Assembly: GCA_003988855.1 (NCBI GenBank)
Contig: QYAI01000141.1
Coordinates: 1-64,000 of the forward strand
Source of the DNA: Arachnopeziza araneosa
Taxonomy: Eukaryota > Ascomycota > Leotiomycetes > Helotiales > Arachnopezizaceae
Direction: 5' to 3'
DNA: 64,000 nucleotides
Shown here: piece after piece, positions 44,190 to 55,136 of the stretch
Layout of the letters: every line of letters begins with the position of its first letter
Numbering within the stretch: the stretch's first letter is position 1
Translations under genes and position numbers: made by a program
The notes under the pieces: generated by a model
Told to the model about the DNA's origin: nothing
The model's database searches: none
The model's input: only the letters and a program-made list of their open reading frames with translations

Positions 44190-47100
44190 CTAAATCAACT
44201 CAATAGATTCTTCCTCTGAATTCTCATCTTCCCATGTGCCCATTTCTCCATTCATAATCCCATGAATATATGCCTCTCCAACCAATTGAAACCTTTTCCT
44301 TCCTCCAGAGCCTCCGCTAGTTACAGGCCGTAAGACAAAAGGTACTTGAGCACCTCTGATCACACAAATCACATCGCCTTTACCCTTCCCATCTCTTTCG
44401 ACCGACAGCGGCGGTACCATTCCAATCATTCCATTTTCCATAACGCAAAACCTCCGACCAATCCCGCAACAATTTATCAGAGGACCAAACATATCTTGGA
44501 CATTGTACATGCGCATCAAATCAGGCGAGATCTCCGTGGTCCGAGTGATGTTGCCTATCTGACTCGAAACTAAATTGCCAAACTGAAGCCATTTTGTGAA
44601 ACTGGTCGAACATGAAGGTGGCGCAGGGCTCTGCATCGCGGTCCTGTCTCCTATCAATGTGCGCCAGAAAGCCTCATGGAGATCTTTTCGGGGCTTCACG
44701 AAAGGATAGCGGTGGTAAGGATAGAGTCTCAGTGCAAAAGGTGAGGATTCGAGCAGCTCCCATGATTGTTCTACGGCTTTAACTTGGTTGCGGAGTAGCT
44801 GGAAAACTTCATTTGCGCTCCAAAATTTGTCTGAGTCAATATCTAGTTCAGTGTCTGATTCCGTGTCTGATTGAGCATCTGTTTCGATGTCAGAGTCAAT
44901 GTCGATATACCCGTAGAGACCAATATCGGAATCAACGTCTGAACTAGTCTCTTCGTCACTGTCCGGCTCGGTATGTAAATTACTTTTTGATTTCGTATTG
45001 GCAGATGGCGTTGAAGGGAGTTCTGGTCCTAAAGCCATGATGGTCCCCAACATCCTGCCCCGCAAAATCAAAGATCGAAAATCTTGCTCTGAAGAACACT
45101 CGGGTTTTCTGACAATGCTTCCACCAGCCTTGTAGTGGTGAATGGCGGTACGTGGGTCATGATAGCTGAGGACCGTCGCTTCGGATTTTCTTCTGCTCCA
45201 GTCTGGACACCAAGTAGGTAATTCTTCATTTTCATTGGCTTCTTCATTCGTGATAGAGAAGCCAATACCTGCGTATGATAGAACCCGCAGTGGCTGCTCC
45301 TGCTCTAGGAGATATTGCCCAACATGTTTGTAGACATCGGTTTCTGATTTTTCATAATCTGGAAGAATCCTAAGATCTCCTTTGTCGGCTTTTTCGTCTG
45401 CTCCACTAACCAATTCATGCTTGATATCGGTCTTTTTGTAGAAGCCATAAAGTCCGAACACGTGATCTTTAGGATTTGTAGCATCGAATAGATTGGAGTT
45501 ATATAATGCGGAAGTGAAGGAAATATCGTCGGATTTAAGCCTCTTTCGAAAATCATACATACAAGTCAAAGTGATGGGACCGCGCTGTGGGCGTGCTCTT
45601 ATCAACTCGTCCCTTGTGATATCTAGAAACGACCTCAGAGACTGTTGGTGAAGACAGATTCTGATTGCTTCAAATAGCAGTTCCCAGGAAAGTTGATTCC
45701 GCCCGTAGAAGACTCTGATCGATTTTGCCAATGCTACCTCCTGAACTACCCATATCCTAGTAAACCAAGGATTTCTCACCAGTGCCAGAAATGCAAGCCA
45801 TCTGGGTTGCCGAATTTGCCCAACGTAGCGCAAATATACGTCGGTATCATTTTTTTGCTTTGGCAAATGCAAAAACACGAGCTCACGGATCATATCAGAA
45901 GCTAGGCTTGCTTCAGTCGCCTGGTGTGCCCAAGGAACAGCTCCACATGGGGTTGGTGATGTTTGGAGACATACGGAGACAATAAAAGCTTTTCTGTAGA
46001 TCTCTCCCATCAAAGACACTTGGCTGCTCCTCTCTGATATGTCTTTTTGATTGACACAGATTGAATCCATCCAAACTATTTTCGGCCTCCAGAGAGAGCT
46101 GCGATTTGAAAGAACTTTGTGAGAATTGATTGGAACGCTTAGTCGTTTTCCATTTATCCATATGTTCTTCCTGGCTGTAGATTTCCCCCACGTGTAAGAA
46201 ATTGCCTCGAAAGGAGGTGTCTCATCCAGTGATACTTCGAACAGTGTACACCGAACGTCCGAAAAAGGGATTCTAGGATGTAAGACGAGTAAGCGAATGG
46301 TATTTTCCGATTCGTTCAGAGATGTGTAAGTATATCTCTTGTAATTTGTCCACTTTGTTCTCCAGTTCGTCCGTCGTGGGTACAGATGTCGCCTACACCA
46401 GAGAGACCAAACCGCTCCCAGAACTTTCATAAACAAATAGAAATTCGCTCCAAAATAATCCCACTCTGTAATGGGGATCTGGATCTGAAAATACTGAATA
46501 ACTCTTCTCCCTGTATACTCGAAAATGAATTGCCCGATGAGGTATGAAACTACTTCCACGAGAACCCAACGCAAACGATCAATATTCCGGACTATGAAGT
46601 ACCCTGATATGGCGAAAAGTTGTTCAGTTTTGTAGTTGATGAGGAAAAGCAGGGCGAATGCCTTTCTTTGGAGCCACAACAATGCTTTGAGTTGACTGAT
46701 GGCGACAATGTGGATTTGAGAGCTGAGAACCCAAACAATATTCGCAGAGTGGACCCACTTATACTCTGGCGTAGGGTAGACTAGTAGGGACAGCCAGTGT
46801 GATCGAGGTAAGGCAAAAGGACTCCCAATCCGGAAAAATACTGTAAGCAAAACCCCCCAAATTAGATAGCTGACGAATTTGTTTAACGCTTCTGCTTTAA
46901 GTCTGGGCAGAGCGACGCTGTTGTAGATATCTTTAAAGTCTTTTTTGGTCTCAGAACCCCAAAATCGTTTGAAGACACCATGGATTTCTGTCCAGTACCG
47001 CGGAGTAGCACCTCGTCGAATTATTTCCCATATTCCCCCAATATTGTGCAGTTCTCTGTAGATGATTCTCCAGGCCTTGGCACGAACGTCAGACTTGAAC

Positions 47101-47378
47101 TGTCCGAGGAAAGGATAAACAGCGCTGCCAGAAACCCTGTAAATGGCGTATGTAGTGTAGTTTGCAACAAACTTGGCGTCTCCTACACCGAGAGCAAAGA
47201 TGAAAAGCACCGAAAGAACTCGCCAGAATGCCGCATCCAACCACGGCTCAAGAACGAGGGCAAGGCTGGCAAACTGAGCCGAAATTGGAATCTCTGGCAT
47301 CATGGAGAGATGGTATTTGGGACGAGCAGAATACCAGATTTCTCGGCAGGAAAATAGAAGGATAAATATGGGGACCAT
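44190..47378 (-). CDS. Large HET-domain protein with N-terminal membrane segments
   Basis: Single exon, 1062 aa. The first 350 residues contain four to five hydrophobic segments (for example WRVLSVLFIFALGVG, LIWGVLLTVFFRI and VVSYLIGQFIFEY), so the protein is probably membrane-anchored. The HET domain follows (about 365-570): IRLLVLHPRIPFSDVRC, PFEAISYTWG, IVWMDSICVNQKDISERSSQ, MGEIYRKA, NPWFTRIWVVQEVALA, then DATNPKDHVFGLYG. A Ser/Asp/Glu-rich acidic tract (about residues 800-850, many SD/TD pairs) separates it from the C-terminal block with MYNVQDMFGPLINCCGIGRRF and GEAYIHGIMNGE, typical of the het-6 type. No disabling change is seen. Confidence 0.88.
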   Translation of the reverse strand: MVPIFILLFSCREIWYSARPKYHLSMMPEIPISAQFASLALVLEPWLDAAFWRVLSVLFIFALGVGDAKFVANYTTYAIYRVSGSAVYPFLGQFKSDVRAKAWRIIYRELHNIGGIWEIIRRGATPRYWTEIHGVFKRFWGSETKKDFKDIYNSVALPRLKAEALNKFVSYLIWGVLLTVFFRIGSPFALPRSHWLSLLVYPTPEYKWVHSANIVWVLSSQIHIVAISQLKALLWLQRKAFALLFLINYKTEQLFAISGYFIVRNIDRLRWVLVEVVSYLIGQFIFEYTGRRVIQYFQIQIPITEWDYFGANFYLFMKVLGAVWSLWCRRHLYPRRTNWRTKWTNYKRYTYTSLNESENTIRLLVLHPRIPFSDVRCTLFEVSLDETPPFEAISYTWGKSTARKNIWINGKRLSVPINSHKVLSNRSSLWRPKIVWMDSICVNQKDISERSSQVSLMGEIYRKAFIVSVCLQTSPTPCGAVPWAHQATEASLASDMIRELVFLHLPKQKNDTDVYLRYVGQIRQPRWLAFLALVRNPWFTRIWVVQEVALAKSIRVFYGRNQLSWELLFEAIRICLHQQSLRSFLDITRDELIRARPQRGPITLTCMYDFRKRLKSDDISFTSALYNSNLFDATNPKDHVFGLYGFYKKTDIKHELVSGADEKADKGDLRILPDYEKSETDVYKHVGQYLLEQEQPLRVLSYAGIGFSITNEEANENEELPTWCPDWSRRKSEATVLSYHDPRTAIHHYKAGGSIVRKPECSSEQDFRSLILRGRMLGTIMALGPELPSTPSANTKSKSNLHTEPDSDEETSSDVDSDIGLYGYIDIDSDIETDAQSDTESDTELDIDSDKFWSANEVFQLLRNQVKAVEQSWELLESSPFALRLYPYHRYPFVKPRKDLHEAFWRTLIGDRTAMQSPAPPSCSTSFTKWLQFGNLVSSQIGNITRTTEISPDLMRMYNVQDMFGPLINCCGIGRRFCVMENGMIGMVPPLSVERDGKGKGDVICVIRGAQVPFVLRPVTSGGSGGRKRFQLVGEAYIHGIMNGEMGTWEDENSEEESIELI

Positions 47379-47772
47379 GAAATAGGAATAAGGGGTTCAA
47401 ACATTAATGCGAAGCGCCAGAAACCCAAAATGAAATGTGATATCTCGAGAAACCACTGAGATGCCAAGAAGAAAGCCTGGGGCGTAGTTTACGGTAGATC
47501 GGCAAGGAAAGGATTGCGCCACGACGCCCAGCTGAACTTCGGGCCGCCTGGGACCCCGCCTCAGATAACCCGCGCTATTGTGAACCTCTGAAAATATTAT
47601 TTTGCATCATCTCGTATTTATCTTTCTTACTATGGCTCGACGACAATTATATCTTCCAAGCGTCATACAGCTTGCTACTCGCTATCTTATTACGACTCCC
47701 TTTTCCCTTTTCACTTTCAGCAGTTAGAAGAGGCGGCAGCTGTGTTTAAGTGTTTAAGCCGTCAGAGCGCCA
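47379..47772. other. Intergenic, HET promoter side
   Basis: About 390 bp. It contains ATTGCGCCACGACGCCCAGC (47513-47532), closely similar to a segment near 53311. Confidence 0.4.
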
Positions 47773-49652
47773 TCATCCGGCTTTGGTCTCCTCAACATGT
47801 ATAGTCCCGGCCTCCAATTCCCCCTTCTCCAAGATTTCAGGTATGGCATTCTTGACCGCCGCCTGATCTCCTTCAAACACCAATGCAATCTCCTCCAGAC
47901 TATGTCCCTTCGTCTCCGGGAAAAAATACCATACGATAGCAAACAGGACGGCGTTGAGGACAACAAATACAATGTAGTACTTCCAGGATATGCTTGCCAT
48001 GGCGATCGGATTGACAAACTGGCTGGCGATCAGGCCAACATGGGACGAGAAGTAGGTGAGAGAGACACCGGCTCCGCGCAGAGCATACGGGAAGACCTCA
48101 GAGGGTAGGCATATAGGAGAGGGGTGAAGGCGATGCCGTAGTGGAAGTAGAAGACGAAGAGCATAGGGAACCACGGCTATACCAACCGAGGCTAATTTGG
48201 TTTCGAAGAATCGACTGTTGAGGATGGTCCAAACCTGTGGTGCTCGGTCAGTAGATGCTTCCAATCTAAAGCTTGTATATATCTTAGTATTAGAAACAGT
48301 CCGGCTTGATTTACGATATATGAGATGCACATGCCAGCAGCGGACCAAAGGAAGAGTGTGCGGCGTCCAAGTCTATCCACCATCGGGGCACCGCAGAGCA
48401 CCGCAGCGAAGAGGTTAAAGATTTGGAGTCCACCATTGGTCAAGGCTTGATGAGTTGCGTCGGTGATTCCAATGTCGCTGAGAACCAATGTCAGATAGTA
48501 AGTGATGACGGCATTGCCTACCCACTGCGCGAAGGCGCCGAGGGTAATGGCAATCATGCAGCGCCATCGATTTGCCGGGGTTTTGACCATGTCTCTCCAG
48601 GGGAGCTCCTTCTCAAGTCTGAGAGTTTCTTGAATCTCTTTCATCTCGAACTCGACGAGGGGTGAGTTTACATCCCCTCCAGCGTGGTATCGAACCAAGA
48701 GTGCCCGAGCTTCTTCGACCCTTCCTTTTGCAATAAGCCATCGGGGAGACTCGGGGATGGCGAACCAAAAGAGAAGTTGGAAGAATGGAAACGCGCCTTG
48801 GAGGAGGGATGGAATGCGCCAGCTCCAATCATCGTGCCTTTTGATTGTTCCGTAGGTCAACCAAGCCGCAAAGATTGCTCCGAAGAACTGAAAATTGTCA
48901 GTAGACGATAGAAGATATTGGAGCCTGAGATTGTTACAAACATAGAAAGTGTTGAAGAGGGCAGTCACCTTTCCTCGGTGGGTAGGATATGCCAATTCGG
49001 TGATGATTATGGGACTTGGTTGGGCCATGAAGGCAGTACCAACACCTACTGTCATTAGCCGGGTCAAGATAAAATCACTCGGGTTTGTGGATACCAAGAA
49101 ACCATCTCGAGAAGACAAGCATCCCCACGTTGACGGAAGCAGCTTGGATACCTGAACCAATGATACAGATTATGAAAGCAATGAGGAGCGCAGTTCGCCT
49201 CCCAAACCGTTCACCTATCGGTGTGACCACGGCGAGCCCACAAATCTTCCCAACCGGATATATCGCGTTGATGAGACCCAGTTGAGCTTTGACAGGATGA
49301 TGGAAGTATTTATTCCAGTACGGAGCAATCTGAAGAGCATTCATCATGGCGCCTGCGGCTCCCGTTAGTCGGGATCCGATGAGAGAAAGGGCTTTGGCCC
49401 AGAAGCGTGAACATACCATCGTACCCAATCGTTCCAGATGAGAACGTAGGGATCAAAAGAATAATGTTGAGTCGAAGAAGATGCCCAACGCGCCAGAAAG
49501 GCAACCCCGTTTGAGGGATCAACTGAATCGAACCATCAGATCTGTGTCATGGAGATTCCCGTCATGAACGGGGAGTTAAATACCTGAGCGAGATCATCAC
49601 CGACGATGTGAGCGTTCTTCGAGCGCTCCTCCTGAGCGGTTGAGGATTCCAT
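47773..49652 (-). CDS. MFS sugar transporter with an internal frame-scrambled segment
   Basis: Six exons: 49584-49652, 49417-49522, 49095-49352, 48942-49048, 48315-48887 and 47773-48234. All phases match, giving 524 aa. Sugar-porter (PF00083) signatures are clear: GYDGAMMNALQ in helix 1, GERFGRRTALL, PESPRWLIAKGR, DRLGRRTLFLWS and PETKGHSLEEI. Substrates of this branch are hexoses or disaccharides; which one is unknown. In the last exon, 48100-48170, the reading frame changes and returns. The main frame gives ALRLLLPLRHRLHPSPIC, while the alternative frame gives a normal helix-10 sequence (FYFHYGIAFTPLLYAYP). Two compensating indels would do this. The protein may be non-functional, or the assembly may carry errors. 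Confidence 0.8.
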
Positions 49653-50419
49653 GTTCTTAAATGTATCTGGGCCGTTCTGGTGATGCTTTCATCCGAACGC
49701 TCAAGGTCGTAGAGATTCTTTGTCGCAGAGAAGGCTTAACTGAGAACTTGTGTAGAAAGAGATTTGCGACTGAATGATATAATGTTGGAAACTATTTGGA
49801 TCGTCGTTGCATTGCTAAGCTTTATACAAACCAGCAGCCTCTAATGTCCAAAGGGAGCCCCAGATTCTCTTGTTGCGGGGTCTGGGGCAAAGCCACTAAA
49901 ACAGATTGCTGGAATCTGAGCGTGTCATTGCACCACAGGGAGCTTAGAGTATTCTCGGACATCGTCTCGCCTGCCAAGGCTTGGGTTCGCAGTATTTCGG
50001 CATCTTGCCGCAACGCCGCCAGCACATACTGTACAAATCGGAAGCATTCGAGAGGGAATTAACAATTGGAGAAGAATCTTGATCCTTGTAAGACTTTCGG
50101 CTGTAAGGAACCGGCGAACACTAGACTTCAGAGGAGCCGAGCCGTTTTTTTCCATAGTTTGTACTTATTCAGTTTCGTGATATGTTTCTCGAGCTCCTTC
50201 TAGCGTTACGAAATTGTCTTGACGAATTTCCATGTTAATAAATAAGTGCACCAACAGCTTTTCTTGACCTCATCCACTATACAATCAGCAGAGAGAAAAG
50301 AGCTACGTTGGGGAATCTTAGGCAGGTTGCAATTTCTTCCATGGACGTTGCATTGTTGCTCTGTCAACCTCGAACTTGAGTAACTCATAGACCTAACGTG
50401 TACTGGAAACATGAACGGG
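49653..50419. other. Intergenic, no gene seen
   Basis: About 770 bp between the sugar transporter start and the dehydrogenase relic. ORFs at 49796-50062 and 49925-50155 have no recognised content. Confidence 0.4.
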
Positions 50420-52607
50420 AAAGATATCCTCGAGATTCGTGTCGGACCTGTTATTCGAGACTGCCGGCGGGCCCAAGCATCGCGTCTCGGCCATCGGATC
50501 TTCCTCGTTTGCCAAAAGGTCGAGCATTCACTGAACGCCAAGGAATCCTTCACACCAGCAGGGTATACGGTGATTATGCGTCTATATACGCTGATGCTGA
50601 TGTGAATATTGTCTACGTTGGCACACCGCATTCCCGGCACCGAACCAACACACTTGATGCAATCCGGGCGGGAAACATGTTCTATGTGAAAAGCCACTGG
50701 CCATGAATGCTCGGGAAGCAAGTGAGATGATTGAAGCTGCACGAGAAAAGAAGGTGTTCTTGATGGAGAGCTCGTTGTTCCAAGAGAAAGTGTTTGAGGT
50801 CATGTTAGACTGCTAACGCAAGTTAGGCGTATGGACGAGATTCTTTGATCTCGCACAACAGGTCCAGATTCTTCTTCACGAAAAACATATAATTGGGCGT
50901 ATTGACCGGGTATTTGTGGATTTTGCCCTTGACCAGAAATTGGGTAGTCTGCCTCCAGACTCTCGCCTCATCAAACCAGAATTGGGTGCTGGCGCATTTT
51001 TGGACATTGGAGTCTATACTTTGATGTGGGGACTGATCTTGTTTGAAAGAACCTCAGTTCATTCGGAACAGAATCTGCAATCCGCGTTGTCGAATCCTCT
51101 AGCCTCACCAGAGGACTTGTCGATTATGGCAAGTAGCGTCGTCAGAAGGGGTATGGATGTTTCTACCGCATTGGTCATGACTAGCAGTAATAATGACTGC
51201 TAGGCTGTGATGACGTCTACTATCCTAACAAAAGCGTCTGGCCGGACCTTTGCACGCGTTGATGGGACCAAAGGATGCATCACCATCGATGGAAACGCTG
51301 CTAGCAAACCGGACAGTCTGACCATAAGATTCAATGATTCTGGAGAGACGGCGACTCACGAGTTTGAACGGATGGGGAATGGATTACGGTATGAAGCAGA
51401 TGCAGTTGCTTTGGACACAAGATTTGCATTCAAGTACATACCGAAAACGTCAAGAAGTCACCTCCTTCCTGTTCTCACAACCGGGACTGCAACGCTGTAT
51501 ATCGATGAAGAAAAAGCATTTCATCGACCACAAGAGCAGAACCTCCAACGAGAAGCCTTCTACTTCTACCGTGCCAAATTCGGACGCCGGTTCCACTTTT
51601 CCATTGAAGGTGGCAAAACCTACAGTTTCAGACTCGAGTCCTGGGCCACAGAACCAGATGCCCTAGCCCGCACCATTGGCGGTGCTGTGATCCAAGGCTC
51701 AGGAGTCCGTATCTTTGAAAGCATCCACGTCTCAACCGAAATCCAGAGTGCAGCAACAGCAGCAGCCAACGCCGATATTGCCCTCATATTCACAAGCACG
51801 ACAGCCGAGTTCGAATCCGAAGGCTACGACCGCGAGACGATGGACTTAACTGCGGACCAATACGCACTGATCTCCGCCGTCCGCGCAAAGAACAAAAACA
51901 CAGTCATTGTCAACTATTCCGGCGCACCAGTCAACATGGCGCCGTTTGTTGACAATGTAGCGGCCATCGTGCAGTGCTGGTTCCCAGGGCAGGAGGTTGG
52001 GCATGCCATCGCCCGCGTGCTAACAGGAAAGACGAATTCGTGTGGACGCTCGCCCATGACTTGGCCGCGGAACATTGAGGATCAAGCGTCGTTTCCGAAC
52101 TAGCCTACCGATGGCAACGATGTGATCCGCTACGAAGAAGGGATTTTCGGAGGCTACAAGCACTATGATCTGCTTAGGAAGAAAGCCCCCCTGTTTCCGT
52201 TCGGATTCGGACTCTCCTACTCCTCGTTCACCATCTCTGATGTGCGTGTTCAGGGCCACATTCGTGGTGTAGATGACGCGATTGAAGTCAGCTGTGTGGT
52301 TGAGAATTTGGGTGACTTGGCTGGCAAAATGGTGGTGCAGTTTTACGTGCAAGCCCCCGCTGATGGGGCCGTACCGCGGGCCGCAAAAGAGCTGAAAGCC
52401 CTCCAGAAGCCATTCGTTCCCGCTAAAACGAGAGAAACGGTCCGGGTTAGGCTCGATAAATATGCCGTCAGTTTCTATGATATGGAAAAGGATTGCTGGC
52501 GGGCATCAACAGGCTCGTACACTGTGCTAGCCGGCTTTTCGGCTACGGAAATTATGGCGTCGGCAACTTTTCATGTGGAGGAAGAGTTTTGCTGGAAGGG
52601 ATTGTAG
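50420..52607 (+). pseudogene. Fusion pseudogene: Gfo/Idh/MocA dehydrogenase joined to the C-terminal part of a GH3 beta-glucosidase
   Basis: The 5' part (50420-51415) has dehydrogenase blocks: FVSDLLFETAGGPKHRVSAIG, NIVYVGTPHSRH, the EKPLAMNA motif, WTRFFDLAQQVQ, ALDQKLGSLPPDSRL, GAGAFLDIGVYTL and GLRYEADAVALD, as in trans-dihydrodiol dehydrogenase-like proteins. It has frameshifts near 50530 and 50675 and stops at about 50814 and 51201. Without interruption of frame it then enters GH3 sequence: PA14 (TLYIDEEK, EAFYFYRAKFGRRF, RLESWATEPD), the GH3 C-domain (GYDRETMDLTADQ, VIVNYSGAPVNM, CWFPGQEVGHAIA) and an Fn3-like end. That part has a stop at 52101-52103. The N-terminal GH3 catalytic barrel is missing. 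A deletion joining two adjacent genes explains it. Confidence 0.8.
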
Positions 52608-53758
52608 ACAGCAGAAGGTGTTTGGAATATTTGTATTCCGACCTCAGAAACACCAAGTCTGCTCAAAATTTAATAAGGATTATCGCAGCTCGTGCCAAAC
52701 TATGCTATTGCTGTCACTTAGCCTAGAGCCCCGGATTCCAAAGTAACTTGATCACTTACGTGGTTTCTCTTCACAAGATACGAGTAAACCCTCTCAACTA
52801 GCCATTGAAGCTGGATAGTTACAACCGGAAGCTTCTCCCACATTTCTCTTGCGTCCTGCCTCATTCCGGTGTATATAGACAGTCCACCCATCTCCACATC
52901 AAATCCTTGACTAGCCCCCCAGTTTTCACACCCGCGCTCTTGATTAAGAAACTTTGCTGTTTTTCATGCTCGGTGCAAGTGCGAACGTGACTGTCATCTC
53001 TAGCATACACCCTAAGAAGCATCCATTTCAGTTTTGGGAAAGTGATTCTAAAGAATCCGTCGCAGGGTGATGGTACGCTCAGATGGAGTGCAGTCCAGGT
53101 TGAAACCCAGCCACTATCACCTTGTTAGAGAGAGAGGTGGAGAGGCAATGAAATTCCACATTTCATGCGGCTAAGCGCCTGTTGTGCTTTTTGTGCCTGA
53201 TTAAGAATTGCACACCCAATAAAATATAAGAATAATGATCGTGTCTCTAGGGACCACTCAATTGCATGAGGAAAAGCCGTAGACACAACTCTTCGTGGAT
53301 TGGGAAAGAAGCATTGCGCCACGGCACCCAGCTGAACTTTCGTGGAGTCAGCACCAGCCGTGTAACACTCCAAAGCCAATCTCAAAACAGTTTTTCAGGA
53401 GCAACTTGAATCCTACGCCCTGTGGCTTGAATAAATAGCCCCTTGGAGTTCTTCAATTGGGCTCATTCAGCCACGATCTGCAACTCTTATCATCTCTGCA
53501 CTACTGGCCATCTCTCACAATTCCGTCCAATGAGGCTGGGAGGGAAGTGTGGCATAAGGTAGATGTGTACTTGCACTTGAATCATCCAATCGATTCCATG
53601 AGTTAAAATCTCAGCATGGGTACTTAATAGCCCCGTGTAAAAATCCGCTCGATATTTCTTGTTAGACATTCATCAGAGATATCTCCAGCTGCAAACTCGA
53701 CAGGTGGTTTCTAGTTGCTCCTCCTCACCCGTACATTATTCGTCATCCACCAATCCAC
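52608..53758. other. Intergenic, no gene seen
   Basis: About 1.15 kb. The segment GCATTGCGCCACGGCACCCA (53310-53329) resembles one at 47513. The last 200 bp should hold the promoter of the membrane protein. Confidence 0.4.
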
Positions 53759-54871
53759 ATGAAGTGTATCGCACCCAAGTCAGGCAGCGTCCTAGTTAAT
53801 ATCTTCTTTCTTCTTTTAGACCTCACTCTAGTTATATTCTTTATTGTGGTGATGGTTGCAAGTTCCTCCGGTCGCAAGTTACCCGGCTATCTGAATGCTC
53901 TCGTAGATGGACCTGGAAATGGAGGTCTGGAAGATGGACTCAAGTGTTATGGATTGCCTTATGGTGGAATGGGTTTTCTCTCGCACTATTTGACGTATCT
54001 CACGGCAATTTCGCTTTATAGGGCCAAAAGCCCTGTCAAGGTCATTGGAAGGCTTGGACGCATCCCTTTCTACGATAGCGACCTTCATAACCCTTGGATT
54101 AACTTTGCATTGTCGCTCACCGGAGTGACGTTGACTGTTACTTCGTCGGCCCTGTCTATTGTCAGATGCCGTAACCAGTGGCCATTGATCCTGATTGCTA
54201 CTTGGAAGTTGCTACTCAGCCTCTCCATTGGCTGCTCTGCTATCCATAGATCTTATGACAGTGGAAAGATCAATCAGAGAGAAGAATCTATAGAAAAGAA
54301 AAAGAAAAAATTATCTCGACGAACAAGATCACACCGGAGACGATCGGGATCACATCGATCACGATCGAAATCACACCAGGAACGATCGGGATCTCACCGG
54401 AGACGATCAAGATCATACACAAGATCAACTAGTCCACTTCCGCTTCCTCGAAAGCCTAGCAAATGGCCCTTTATTTGGATAGGTATTTATATGATTGGCA
54501 TTGTCATTGGATTGGTTGGGCTTTGTTCGATAATTGCTCAAAACTGGTCCAATCATACCAAAGCTATGGAGGCAATAGCTATTATTTTTGGATTATCTCT
54601 CATGTTGGCGGTCGTAATTGGGCTTTTTGTAAGCATGGTTTGCATGTCTGAGATAGATGATCCATTTTGGTTGTTATTTTGGGGGATTAATTCAGGTGGA
54701 ATTGTGGCTTTCTTTATAATAAGTCTTCTTTCAGCATTTTTTAGCGACTGGATGTTAGCTGCTATTGAGGTCCAGCATGGTGGGAGCTGGGCTGGCCTAC
54801 CCGCTCCTGATAACAGATTGTTTTACTGGATTTACTTTACTGCGAAAAGATTACCAATGTTGTCAACTTAG
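53759..54871 (+). CDS. Multi-pass membrane protein with Arg/Ser heptad-repeat loop
   Basis: Single exon, 370 aa. Hydrophobic helices lie at about residues 10-33, 117-138, 142-163, 238-262, 271-297 and 303-325. Between helices 3 and 4 a cytosolic-type loop (about 185-230) consists of seven-residue units: SHRRRSG, SHRSRSK, SHQERSG, SHRRRSR, SYTRSTS. The DNA there repeats every 21 bp (54322-54430). The rest shows no known domain. Arg/Ser repeats are typical phosphorylation or RNA-binding tracts in other proteins; here no role can be assigned. The reading frame, codon use and lack of stops support a real gene. Confidence 0.7.
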   Translation: MKCIAPKSGSVLVNIFFLLLDLTLVIFFIVVMVASSSGRKLPGYLNALVDGPGNGGLEDGLKCYGLPYGGMGFLSHYLTYLTAISLYRAKSPVKVIGRLGRIPFYDSDLHNPWINFALSLTGVTLTVTSSALSIVRCRNQWPLILIATWKLLLSLSIGCSAIHRSYDSGKINQREESIEKKKKKLSRRTRSHRRRSGSHRSRSKSHQERSGSHRRRSRSYTRSTSPLPLPRKPSKWPFIWIGIYMIGIVIGLVGLCSIIAQNWSNHTKAMEAIAIIFGLSLMLAVVIGLFVSMVCMSEIDDPFWLLFWGINSGGIVAFFIISLLSAFFSDWMLAAIEVQHGGSWAGLPAPDNRLFYWIYFTAKRLPMLST

Positions 54872-55136
54872 AGCTTGGTACTAACAAAGTCTATGGATAT
54901 CTAAGGAAGGCCATGATTCGAGTAACATTAAAATATATATGAACTTCAATTTTCAACCAACAACACATGACATTGCTTGAATAACCCAAAAGGTCTCAAG
55001 CACATCAGCCGTATCAAATCTGTATTTACACAAGTTGCTCAAATCTCTATACATGCTACTATACACAAGCTAACAAGCAATTGGGGTATCAGAATCAAGG
55101 AAATCGCCGCGCCCATCATCAAGCCGAAGCCGAAAT
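54872..55136. other. Convergent 3' spacer
   Basis: 265 bp between two gene ends; AT-rich, no other signal. Confidence 0.4.
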
